A stretch of 13,714 nucleotides of DNA, taken from NCBI GenBank assembly GCA_045579705.1, contig JAZNMP010000021.1:1-13714 (forward strand), read 5' to 3'. Shown here piece by piece: positions 1-7,056 of this stretch. The notes below the pieces were generated by a model, which worked only from the letters and a program-made list of their open reading frames with translations, searched no databases and had not been told where the DNA came from. How positions within the stretch are numbered: position 1 is the first letter of the stretch; each line of letters begins with the position of its first letter. Origin of the DNA: Lachnocurva sp045579705. GTDB taxonomy: Bacteria > Bacillota > Clostridia > Lachnospirales > Lachnospiraceae. The translations under genes and the position numbers were made by a program.

Positions 1-1109
1 ACAGGTCTCATGTTCTTCTCTAAAATTCCATAAAACTCCGTATCAGAATTGCCCTTACGATACAACTCCTGATTTGCCCATATAGAGTGCAAATTATCCC
101 TATAACATGCCTCATACAGTTTTCTAATGCCTTCTCGCTCATGAATCATCTCATACATTATGTACTGATTTCTCGCAAATCGTATGAAGAAATCGTTCCA
201 GTCCGGCAATCTATTATTCTTAGCTGAATTTAGTGAGGAATCCATCGGCATCAAATTCCACAGTTCGTCATTCATTACAAATGACCATGGAATAAAATGA
301 TCGATATCATATTTTCCTTTTTCAATCGGTGTATCCTTAAACACATCTATAATTGGCTGCTGTTCAAGAATCAGCTCCCATAAATTTCTAACATGATTAA
401 GCTTACGCATTTTTTCATCCATAGGCGCGAGTTTATACACCAGGCTTGGTACCTCCGGATTATTGCTTTGCAGCCATTTCACCTTTTCAAATTGAATCCA
501 GCCTAATATGGAAACAGTATTATCTTTGATTAGGCTTATCCATTCATCGCTGAAAGTCACTTCACGCTTTAATCCCGTACTCTCACCGATGACATATGGT
601 AGCGGTGTAGATTTGTTTAATAAATGAGCATACTTAATCAATGCTCCAGTTCTTCCCCAATCCACATTTTGATTAGCGTTATCAAAAAAGCCTGAAAGCG
701 CTCTATATGGAACATTTCTCGTTAATCTGTTCTTATATTCACGAAGTTCATTATCATATTTGACAATTTCATTTCTAATGCTTTCTGCATCAGCATCTGC
801 CCTCAAGTCACTCAACTCCTGTAGTTTGATAACTGCATGTTCAAGCGCATCGCGAGGCTCGCCAAGTAAAAAGCCACTCAAATGAACATGGAACTCCAAC
901 ACGGTATACCATGCATTACAAATCATTTCATCAATAATGTCATTAAAAGATGTATTTACAACATCTCGGGAAATCATTTTGACGATTGCTTCGAGCCAAT
1001 AAAACTTATAGCAATAAGACGGATCTTTTAACATCTGTGAGAAGCCGACTACATCTAAATTATTATAATATTTCCCATCAATATTAAGGTCGAGCTCACT
1101 GTTCATCAT
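1..1109 (-). CDS. HNH-endonuclease domain protein, C-terminus beyond the window
   Basis: The frame is open for 369 codons from an ATG at 1109 to the left window edge, so the 3' end is missing. The start ATGA overlaps the TGA of the preceding pyrophosphohydrolase gene (1106-1109), which suggests translational coupling; a second ATG follows immediately. The first 260 or so residues match no domain I recognise, although they contain a charged, helical-looking stretch at about 95-130. Residues 268-302 read YDIDHFIPWS, then NDELWNL, then NSAKNNRLP. That is the D-H...N...N-x-x-K pattern of HNH nucleases of the HNH_4 / Cas9-HNH-like type (D270, H271, N285, N294, K297). The family cuts or nicks DNA with one divalent metal. 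Being last in an operon with a GIY-YIG/helicase protein and two nucleotide pyrophosphohydrolases suggests a role in defence or restriction, which is inference. Confidence 0.85.
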   Translation of the reverse strand, partial: MMNSELDLNIDGKYYNNLDVVGFSQMLKDPSYCYKFYWLEAIVKMISRDVVNTSFNDIIDEMICNAWYTVLEFHVHLSGFLLGEPRDALEHAVIKLQELSDLRADADAESIRNEIVKYDNELREYKNRLTRNVPYRALSGFFDNANQNVDWGRTGALIKYAHLLNKSTPLPYVIGESTGLKREVTFSDEWISLIKDNTVSILGWIQFEKVKWLQSNNPEVPSLVYKLAPMDEKMRKLNHVRNLWELILEQQPIIDVFKDTPIEKGKYDIDHFIPWSFVMNDELWNLMPMDSSLNSAKNNRLPDWNDFFIRFARNQYIMYEMIHEREGIRKLYEACYRDNLHSIWANQELYRKGNSDTEFYGILEKNMRP

Positions 1110-1405
1110 TCATTGCCCTCCCAGAATATTCGATCCTTGAAACCGCCTCTTTTGTCCTGCTTATCCTGCTTAACTTTCATCAGTTGCTCAATTGAGTATC
1201 CTCTAGCCTCACAGATAGCAAATAACACTTCTAAAACATCAGCCATTTCTTCAATAGATTTATCAGCCTGATATTCAGCAACTTCCTCATTAAGTTTTGT
1301 ATCTAATTCCTGAAGGTATTCTTCCTCAAGCAAAATCCTAGTTATCGGATTCTTGCCATCAGATTTTATTATCTCAGGGATTCGATCTCTCACAAGCTTT
1401 CCCAT
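1106..1405 (-). CDS. PRA-PH/MazG-like nucleoside triphosphate pyrophosphohydrolase
   Basis: A 99-residue all-alpha protein beginning MGKLVRDRIPEII, the usual N-terminus of small phosphoribosyl-ATP pyrophosphohydrolase-like proteins of the MazG superfamily. The metal-binding motifs are visible: E41-x-x-E44 in the first helix and E53-x-x-D56 in EEMADVLEVL. Members hydrolyse NTPs or dNTPs to the monophosphate and pyrophosphate. No other histidine biosynthesis gene is nearby, so a HisE role is unlikely. It starts 16 bp after the previous gene, with G-rich sequence (AAGGGGG, and closer TAGG) upstream, and overlaps the HNH gene by 4 bp. Its pairing with a second MazG-like enzyme suggests the two have different substrates, but the sequence does not show which. 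Confidence 0.87.
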   Translation of the reverse strand: MGKLVRDRIPEIIKSDGKNPITRILLEEEYLQELDTKLNEEVAEYQADKSIEEMADVLEVLFAICEARGYSIEQLMKVKQDKQDKRGGFKDRIFWEGNE

Positions 1406-1421
1406 ATATACCTATTCCCCC

Positions 1422-1742
1422 TTATAAATCCGTATATTTCGCACTACTTCCCTTTGCTTTCTCCACCGGATATTTCGCTTCATTCTGTTCCATCTTCATA
1501 TTCACGATTTCATCTGGATCTAAACCAAGTTTATCTGCGAGATTCTGACAGTAAACCATTACATCAGCCAATTCTTCTTTAACATGCTGCTCATCGTATT
1601 TTTCATCATCCCACTGAAAGCACTCTAATAATTCTGCTGCCTCTATGACAATAGACTTAGCTAAATTAGATGGAGAATGAAATTGATCCCAATCACGATC
1701 TTCTGTAAATTTTCTAATTCTATTTATTGTTTCCTGTTTCAT
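1422..1742 (-). CDS. MazG-like nucleotide pyrophosphohydrolase (RS21-C6/iMazG type)
   Basis: A 106-residue protein from the ATG at 1742. An in-frame extension to 1817 is rejected because it lies inside the upstream helicase gene. AGAGGGA, overlapping that gene's stop codon, is a well-placed ribosome binding site. The sequence is typical of the dimeric MazG-like house-cleaning family: FHSPSNLAKSIVIEAAELLECFQW, with E34-x-x-E37 and then E57-x-x-D60 in EELADVMVY forming the Mg2+ site. Family members hydrolyse (often modified) dNTPs such as dCTP analogues to the monophosphate and pyrophosphate. It differs clearly from the 99-residue MazG-like protein that follows, so the pair is not a recent tandem duplication. 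Role in the operon (nucleotide depletion or clean-up during phage attack) is inference. Confidence 0.88.
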   Translation of the reverse strand: MKQETINRIRKFTEDRDWDQFHSPSNLAKSIVIEAAELLECFQWDDEKYDEQHVKEELADVMVYCQNLADKLGLDPDEIVNMKMEQNEAKYPVEKAKGSSAKYTDL

Positions 1743-1752
1743 TTTAATCCCT

Positions 1753-3507
1753 CTACTTTGAAGCCTTAATAAGTTCCGCCTGAAGTTCTGGATCACATGC
1801 ATAGATATACATACCATTCACACCACGAGTCATAAGCACTCGCACCTCATGCTGGATCAGCATCTCACCAAACTTCTTCTTTGTTCCATCAGATAATGTT
1901 CTATTTCTTACAGCCTTACTATTGTGACTAGCAGATGGATCAAAAATAATCTTTCCATTTCTATACTTTACAGAAGGCCCCAGAATTATACCTGCATAAT
2001 TCAGGTCAAATCCTTGAATTGTAAATGTTGAACCAACCTCATCGATTGTCTGAGGCTGTTCTGCCCAAGCCAATCCTTTGATAGCTCGCTTTTCCTTTTT
2101 AGAGAGCTCTGATTCTAACTCTCTGTTCCAAGGTTTATGCCACTTTCCAATGAGCACTTCCCAGTATTTCATCAAACGAGCTTCTGGTTTTTTATTTGAA
2201 CTGTATTCCCAATCGTAAGTAGCAATCACTCGAGAAAGCGCTGAATCGCTCTCGCTTGCTTTCTTTCTAATCTCTTTATCTAGAAGTTCAGGACTATCAA
2301 AAACCTTAATGCTATACCCTGAAGAAGAAACCGGTATCTTCTTTAATTCACCTTCTTTTGTAAATGAATCAATCCAATCCATCGTTTCAGGATCTGCTTG
2401 CATACGAAGCTGTTTTTCTAACACCACGTAATTATCAGAAGCCTTTGCTCGCTCACGATACTGTTCTAGAATCTGAGCCTCCCAGAATTGTTCAGTCGTC
2501 AGAATCTGTTTTTCATCAAACATCACAACTGTGACACGTGATCTCTCAATGATATCCTGCAATTGATTCTGTCCCTGATATGACTGCTTACCTTGTGTAA
2601 GAAGCAAATGTGCCTCATCCACAAAAGCAACATCAACCGGATCATCTTCCGTATGATTATTAATAAACGAAGTCGGTTTACTAACCACTTTTCCATACTT
2701 TTCAGTGAGCCCTAGTTTTTCCGCTATTTGCTCATAAACTGTAATCTGCTCATCATGATTTACAAGCAGATGACAATCCAACTCTTCTTTTTCTTCTTCC
2801 GCCCTACAATACAATTCATAAAACGTACTACTATTAAGAACAGTCTTACCGGTTCCAGCTTCACCTTCTATAAAAATCAACTGTTTCGTCTCATTCTTCT
2901 CAAGTGCTCTTTTGACCTTCTGGATAATTAAATCCCTGGCATTTTCCTGCTCTTTTGTTAATTTGTGTAATGGTGATGCTTTGTAAATAGCCGAGTCTTT
3001 GATAGAACTCTCCGTTGGAAAAAGCTCTTTATTCTCGCGACGCAATCCTCTCCAAATACTACGGAATATAGCATCGAGCTCTTCCACCGGATAATAACTA
3101 GACTGCGGATTTCCTCTTCCATTATGCACATGCTTCACACGATCTATACTCATCATGTAATGCATCAATCGATTTTCTATATCAAGTGTAAGTGATTTAT
3201 TAAAGTGCTCATGACCTATGATAAACAGGCTCGCATCCTTCTCTAAAAGTTTGCTCTGCCATGCTTTCTTATCCGACGCAGCACCATAATGTTCACGTGT
3301 TCTTCTAAAAATATCATTGGTCTCACCAACATATACTTCAAAATCACCTGACTCTTGCCAGTTATGAATGTATACAGTTGGAAAGTTCATAATGATATCC
3401 TGTGTTTTTTCATCCTCCGCAGGCAAAGTAACGCTCTCAAAGAAATCCAGTGCGTCCTGATTGTCTTCAATTTTTCTAATGATAGGATTTGCAACTCTAG
3501 CGCTCAT
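1753..3507 (-). CDS. GIY-YIG nuclease fused to Schlafen-group-3 / DUF2075 DNA/RNA helicase
   Basis: 584 residues from the ATG at 3507. Residues 44-112 form a GIY-YIG-like nuclease module: TVYI (44-47), VYVGET (58-63), R69 in RRTREH, and the metal-ligand candidate E111 in DIENRLM. Residues about 185-575 match the DUF2075 / SLFN-g3 helicase family (PF09848): Walker A GEAGTGKT (215-222), Walker B VAFVDEAH (293-300), VVMFDEKQIL (327-336), GSTFTIQGFDL (492-502) and a C-terminal motif VRVLMTRGVNG (555-565). It probably couples ATP-driven movement on nucleic acid to cleavage. A TTG at 3558 would add 17 residues but has no good ribosome binding site; the strong one belongs to a short ORF starting at 3565 whose end overlaps this start by 11 bp. 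It is the lead large gene of the leftward operon, 10 bp before the MazG-like gene. The defence role is inferred. Confidence 0.88.
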   Translation of the reverse strand: MSARVANPIIRKIEDNQDALDFFESVTLPAEDEKTQDIIMNFPTVYIHNWQESGDFEVYVGETNDIFRRTREHYGAASDKKAWQSKLLEKDASLFIIGHEHFNKSLTLDIENRLMHYMMSIDRVKHVHNGRGNPQSSYYPVEELDAIFRSIWRGLRRENKELFPTESSIKDSAIYKASPLHKLTKEQENARDLIIQKVKRALEKNETKQLIFIEGEAGTGKTVLNSSTFYELYCRAEEEKEELDCHLLVNHDEQITVYEQIAEKLGLTEKYGKVVSKPTSFINNHTEDDPVDVAFVDEAHLLLTQGKQSYQGQNQLQDIIERSRVTVVMFDEKQILTTEQFWEAQILEQYRERAKASDNYVVLEKQLRMQADPETMDWIDSFTKEGELKKIPVSSSGYSIKVFDSPELLDKEIRKKASESDSALSRVIATYDWEYSSNKKPEARLMKYWEVLIGKWHKPWNRELESELSKKEKRAIKGLAWAEQPQTIDEVGSTFTIQGFDLNYAGIILGPSVKYRNGKIIFDPSASHNSKAVRNRTLSDGTKKKFGEMLIQHEVRVLMTRGVNGMYIYACDPELQAELIKASK

Positions 3508-3565
3508 TCTTCTTTGCCTTTCTCGGATCCTCGGGCTTAACAGCATCAGTCGGTACAAAATTCAT
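3497..3565 (-). CDS. Possible 22-residue leader ORF upstream of the GIY-YIG/helicase gene
   Basis: ATG at 3565 follows TGGAGGTG, the best ribosome binding site in this operon, and encodes MNFVPTDAVKPEDPRKAKKNER before a TAG at 3499-3497. The last bases overlap the ATG of the GIY-YIG/helicase gene at 3507 in a different frame. It could be a coupling leader peptide, a tiny protein, or the true start of the helicase gene separated from it by a single-base frameshift. The peptide is rich in lysine, proline and acid residues, with no membrane or signal features. No homologue is recognised. Confidence 0.4.
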   Translation of the reverse strand: MNFVPTDAVKPEDPRKAKKNER

Positions 3566-3607
3566 GTAGCACCTCCATAAAAATAGGCGTCATTTCACAA
3601 CATTTTA

Positions 3608-3636
3608 AGTATATTCCTATAGGCGAATAGTTTCAA
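3608..3636 (-). promoter_or_regulatory. Sigma-A promoter of the leftward GIY-YIG/MazG/HNH operon
   Basis: On the minus strand, TTGAAA (3636-3631), a 17-bp spacer and TATACT (3613-3608) make a near-consensus promoter. The start would be near 3601, about 36 bases before the leader ORF ATG. The spacer holds the palindrome CCTATAGG (3616-3623). The heptamer CGCCTAT occurs in the spacer and again about 36 bp downstream (3583-3589), which might mark a repressor site. Confidence 0.6.
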
Positions 3637-3701
3637 CAAACCTGCCCAAGCACATCAATCATCAGAGCAATCTTCTCTGCCATTGACATTCCCGGACGGT
3701 C

Positions 3702-3737
3702 ATGACATTTGTCATCAAACATAATGACACATTTCAC
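3702..3737. promoter_or_regulatory. Candidate tandem operator for the DesR/LiaR-like response regulator
   Basis: ATGACATTTGTCAT at 3702-3715 is a perfect 6-bp inverted repeat with a 2-bp centre. A degenerate copy, ATGACACATTTCAC, starts exactly 22 bp later at 3724, so both lie on the same DNA face. NarL/LuxR-type response regulators bind such dyads as dimers, and one is encoded at the end of the downstream operon. The ABC gene start is about 83 bp beyond the second copy. TATTAT sequences at 3761-3769 could be the -10, which would place the second dyad around -45 with no good -35, as expected for an activator-dependent promoter. The exact start site is a guess. Confidence 0.5.
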
Positions 3738-3819
3738 TAGAAACCACAGCCCGTCTTCAATATTATTATATCAGGATTCAATACGGAAACATAAACTTAA
3801 ATATATAAGGAGAATTCAA

Positions 3820-4761
3820 ATGAGTACAAACGTAATATCAATTGACAACCTAGTGAAACGTTATGGTGAAAAGGTCGCTGTAGAGCATTTCTCACTCGAA
3901 ATCAAAGAAGGGGAAATCTTAGGCCTGCTCGGTCCTAACGGTTCCGGAAAAACCACGACAATCAACTGTTTGCTCTCACTCTTAACCTATGATAAAGGTG
4001 AGATAAAAATCTTTGGCAAACCGATGCGTCCGGAAAGCTACGATATCAAATCAGATATAGGTGTAGTTATGCAGAATGTCGCAGTTATCGATACCCTCAC
4101 CGTCTATGAGAATGTCGATTTCTTCTGCGGACTTTATATCAAGAATAAGAAACTTAGAAAAGAATATGTCGAGGAAGCGCTTGAATTCACAGGACTTTCT
4201 GAGTATAAGAAATACAAACCGAAGAAACTCTCAGGCGGTCTGCTTCGCCGACTTAATATAGCATGTGGAATTGCTCACAAGCCTAAGCTAATCATCTTTG
4301 ATGAGCCTACTGTCGCTGTAGATCCTCAGAGCAGAAATTCAATCCTAGAAGGAATCAAAAAGATGAATAAAAACGGAGCAACTATCATCTATACATCTCA
4401 TTACATGGAGGAAGTCGAGGAACTCTGCTCCAGAGTTGTCATCATGGATCACGGCAAAAACATCGCCAATGGCACCTCACAGGAACTGAAGTCTTCTCTG
4501 ATCAGTCGTGAAACCATCCGAATCGGACTACCAAATCGTACTGAGAAAATACTTCAGGATATCAAAGAAATCAATCACGTCTATAAAGTAAAAATGGACG
4601 GAGATGATCTGATTATTAAATGCGATGGCGGTGAACACAATCTGGTCCACATCCTTAGCTACTTCACCGACAATAATATCCCATTCGGTCACGTAGTTAC
4701 GGAACAGCCTACACTAAATGATGTATTCTTGGAAATCACAGGAAAGGAGCTTAGAGACTGA
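3820..4761 (+). CDS. ABC transporter ATP-binding protein (ABC-2 drug/peptide exporter type)
   Basis: 313 residues from the ATG at 3820, preceded by AAGGAGA (3807-3813); an upstream extension to 3709 is rejected because it runs through the operator region and has no ribosome binding site. All nucleotide-binding motifs are present: Walker A GPNGSGKT (38-45), Q-loop Q85, signature LSGGL (137-141, with L replacing the usual Q), Walker B LIIFDEP (157-163) and H-loop H194 in TSHY. The C-terminal 100 residues, ending QPTLNDVFLEITGKELRD, are typical of CcmA/DrrA/NatA-like ATPases that pair with ABC-2 permeases. It energises export by the two permeases that follow; the stop and the next ATG overlap as TGATG. 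The substrate is not visible; context suggests an antimicrobial peptide or drug. Confidence 0.93.
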   Translation: MSTNVISIDNLVKRYGEKVAVEHFSLEIKEGEILGLLGPNGSGKTTTINCLLSLLTYDKGEIKIFGKPMRPESYDIKSDIGVVMQNVAVIDTLTVYENVDFFCGLYIKNKKLRKEYVEEALEFTGLSEYKKYKPKKLSGGLLRRLNIACGIAHKPKLIIFDEPTVAVDPQSRNSILEGIKKMNKNGATIIYTSHYMEEVEELCSRVVIMDHGKNIANGTSQELKSSLISRETIRIGLPNRTEKILQDIKEINHVYKVKMDGDDLIIKCDGGEHNLVHILSYFTDNNIPFGHVVTEQPTLNDVFLEITGKELRD

Positions 4762-5906
4762 TGTTCTTACAAATGTTTATCTACAAAACAAAAGAACTCG
4801 GAAGAAAGTATTGGCTAATCGGCTGGAACTTCCTGTTTCCAATCGTACTCTCCACCGCTTTCTTCCTTGGATTCGGAAATCTAATCAAAGACGATCCAGA
4901 CACCTTTAAGACACTGAACGTCGGCTATGTGTGCGAGATTCAAAATTCAAACGGATTTGAACAAGTCCTAAAGGAACTCTCCTCAGACAAAGAAGCCGAA
5001 ACAAAAGTTTTAAAATACAAAGCTTTTTCCAATGAAGACAAAGCCAAAAAAGCTATGAATAACAATAAAATAGATGGTTACTATATCGAGAAAGAAAATA
5101 AAATCGAAACAATCATTCCATCAAACGGTCTCAGCTCAACCATCATGACCGAGGTAGTACGTTCCTACGATAACTACACCGCCGTCATACATCAAGTTGC
5201 CAAAGACCATCCCGAGAAACTCGAAGAAGCCATTCATACTATCACGAGTAAACACAATTTCGTGAAAGAACACAGTTTCGGAGCTGATACGAGTCATTAT
5301 ATCCAGTATTTTTACGCACTGCTTGCTATGACATCTCTCTTCAGTTCCTGGATAGGAACTAAGATGCTGGATAGTATCTGCGCCAACCTGTCTGAGTGCG
5401 GAAAAAGAGTAGAATGCGCACCTGGTTCAAAACTTTTAAAAATCAGTGCAGGATTCCTGTCCGGAATACTACTCCAATCCGTATCAAACCTGATTATTGT
5501 TGCTTACATCCAGAATGTTCTTCATATTAATCTGGGTATGCCGCTCCAGTCTGTCTTACTCATCTGCACAATTGGTAGTGGAGTCGGAATGGCTACTGGT
5601 ACCCTTATGGGTTCAATTATCAAAGACGAAAATCTTCTGGTAGCTGTACCTCTGTTTTTCACAATGGTTTGCTCCTTCTTCAGTGGACTGATGTGGGGAG
5701 AAATCAAGCAGATTATTCAGTACAACATGCCTATTATTAACAAGCTTAACCCTGCTGCCCTGTTGACAGATGCAATGTATATCAGAGCAACATATGGAGC
5801 TACTGCAGATTACAAAGAAGATATTCTTATCATGAGCATTATGATCATAATATGCTTATTAGTAAGCGCATTCTTCTTAAGGAGGAGAAAATATGTCAGT
5901 CTATAA
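4761..5906 (+). CDS. ABC-2 type permease, first subunit
   Basis: 381 residues. An N-terminal membrane segment (about 19-39, FLFPIVLSTAFFLGFGNL) is followed by an extracytoplasmic region of some 140 residues, then about five membrane segments in the C-terminal half, ending ILIMSIMIIICLLVSAFFL and a basic RRRKY tail. That 1+5 layout with a large loop is the ABC2_membrane_3 pattern. The start overlaps the ATPase stop by one base (TGATG), so translation is probably coupled. It likely pairs with the next, distantly similar permease to form a heterodimeric channel energised by the upstream ATPase. Confidence 0.9.
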   Translation: MFLQMFIYKTKELGRKYWLIGWNFLFPIVLSTAFFLGFGNLIKDDPDTFKTLNVGYVCEIQNSNGFEQVLKELSSDKEAETKVLKYKAFSNEDKAKKAMNNNKIDGYYIEKENKIETIIPSNGLSSTIMTEVVRSYDNYTAVIHQVAKDHPEKLEEAIHTITSKHNFVKEHSFGADTSHYIQYFYALLAMTSLFSSWIGTKMLDSICANLSECGKRVECAPGSKLLKISAGFLSGILLQSVSNLIIVAYIQNVLHINLGMPLQSVLLICTIGSGVGMATGTLMGSIIKDENLLVAVPLFFTMVCSFFSGLMWGEIKQIIQYNMPIINKLNPAALLTDAMYIRATYGATADYKEDILIMSIMIIICLLVSAFFLRRRKYVSL

Positions 5907-7056
5907 AGCCATACTTAAATCATTAAAAGCATGTACAACCACAATCATAGTATACTTTACAGTTTTTGCCATATTCGGAAATCTATCTGCAAAAGCAACT
6001 ACATCTTCCCGTGACAAAATGTTTAAAGATTCAAAAGTCACTGTTGCTATCACCGATCATGACAAATCTACTCTGAGTCAGGGACTTGTTAAATACCTAA
6101 GAGACACACAGAACGTAGTCAGTCCTAAGACCAAAAGCATACGAGAAATGAACGATAATGTACGATTCTTAATCTACGATTACGCACTTATCATTCCAGA
6201 TGATTTTTCAGAGAAAGCACTTTCTGGTAAGACAGAAAATCTACTCGAATATGTGGCTCCGGGACAGACCGCTCCACAATTTCTGTTAAGTGAAAAAATA
6301 AATACATACATTCAGAATGTTATGGTATATTTAAAAAGTGGTTATAGCGAAAATGAAGCCATCGAATTAGCAAATAAAAACATGACTAAACTTTCGAAGA
6401 CTACAGCAACAGTCCTAGATACTGCTGACAAAAACCACCGTTCATACTACACGGGTATGTTTACTTTTAATGGTTATACACTTCTGATGATGGTATGTAT
6501 TTCTGTATGTGGTGTCCTGTCATTTACAAAAGAAGAAGATGTAAGAAACCGTATCAATGTGAGCGGAATGCCATTTAAAACCCGAAATACTGCATCCATT
6601 CTCGCAGTAATTACAATCGGATTTATAATCACAACAGCTGTAAACATAGCAGTTGCTATCACGGGAGCCTCAGACTATAATGACAAGCTTCTGTTCTACT
6701 GCCTGAATTCATACGTACTTATGCTGGTAGGACTCGGGCTCGCCTTTCTCATAAGTGCAATAACTACAAACTCAAATATTGTAAATATGATTACAAACAT
6801 GCTGGTACTGTCTATGAGTTTCTTATGTGGAGTTTTCATAGATTTAGCATTCTTATCAGAAAACATTGTAAAAGCAGCTCATTTCATGCCGCTTTACTGG
6901 TACACAGCTGCTGTCAGATATATTAATGACACGGCCATAAACAAAATTTTCAGTACAACATTTTTTGAGTACCTCCTGCTTCAGCTATTATTTGCAACTA
7001 TATTCTTTGGAGCCGGTCTGGTAATCTCGAAGAAAAAGGAACAATATGCTATTTGA
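5893..7056 (+). CDS. ABC-2 type permease, second subunit
   Basis: 387 residues with the same architecture as the preceding permease: an N-terminal membrane segment (about 15-31), an outer loop of about 150 residues, and five C-terminal membrane segments, including GYTLLMMVCISVCGVLSF, a segment around AVITIGFIITTAVNIAVAITG, and a final LLFATIFFGAGLVIS followed by SKKKEQ. The start lies 14 bases inside the end of the first permease gene, with a strong ribosome binding site (GGAGGAG, 5881-5887) embedded in that gene. The two permeases share topology but little sequence, so they are probably ancient paralogues acting as a heterodimer. Confidence 0.9.
   Translation: MSVYKAILKSLKACTTTIIVYFTVFAIFGNLSAKATTSSRDKMFKDSKVTVAITDHDKSTLSQGLVKYLRDTQNVVSPKTKSIREMNDNVRFLIYDYALIIPDDFSEKALSGKTENLLEYVAPGQTAPQFLLSEKINTYIQNVMVYLKSGYSENEAIELANKNMTKLSKTTATVLDTADKNHRSYYTGMFTFNGYTLLMMVCISVCGVLSFTKEEDVRNRINVSGMPFKTRNTASILAVITIGFIITTAVNIAVAITGASDYNDKLLFYCLNSYVLMLVGLGLAFLISAITTNSNIVNMITNMLVLSMSFLCGVFIDLAFLSENIVKAAHFMPLYWYTAAVRYINDTAINKIFSTTFFEYLLLQLLFATIFFGAGLVISKKKEQYAI

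Noticed and set aside
2728..2931. Plus-strand open frame of 67 codons inside the helicase gene
   Set aside because: Antisense shadow of the Walker A region; no ribosome binding site or domain.
3508..3558. Upstream TTG start for the GIY-YIG/helicase gene adding 17 residues (MYRLMLLSPRIRERQRR)
   Set aside because: No spaced ribosome binding site for the TTG, and the strong one fits the ATG at 3565 in another frame; the added residues are not like the family.
3709..3819. N-terminal extension of the ABC ATPase
   Set aside because: It runs through the operator dyads and promoter region; AAGGAGA sits correctly before the ATG at 3820, where the family's normal N-terminus begins.
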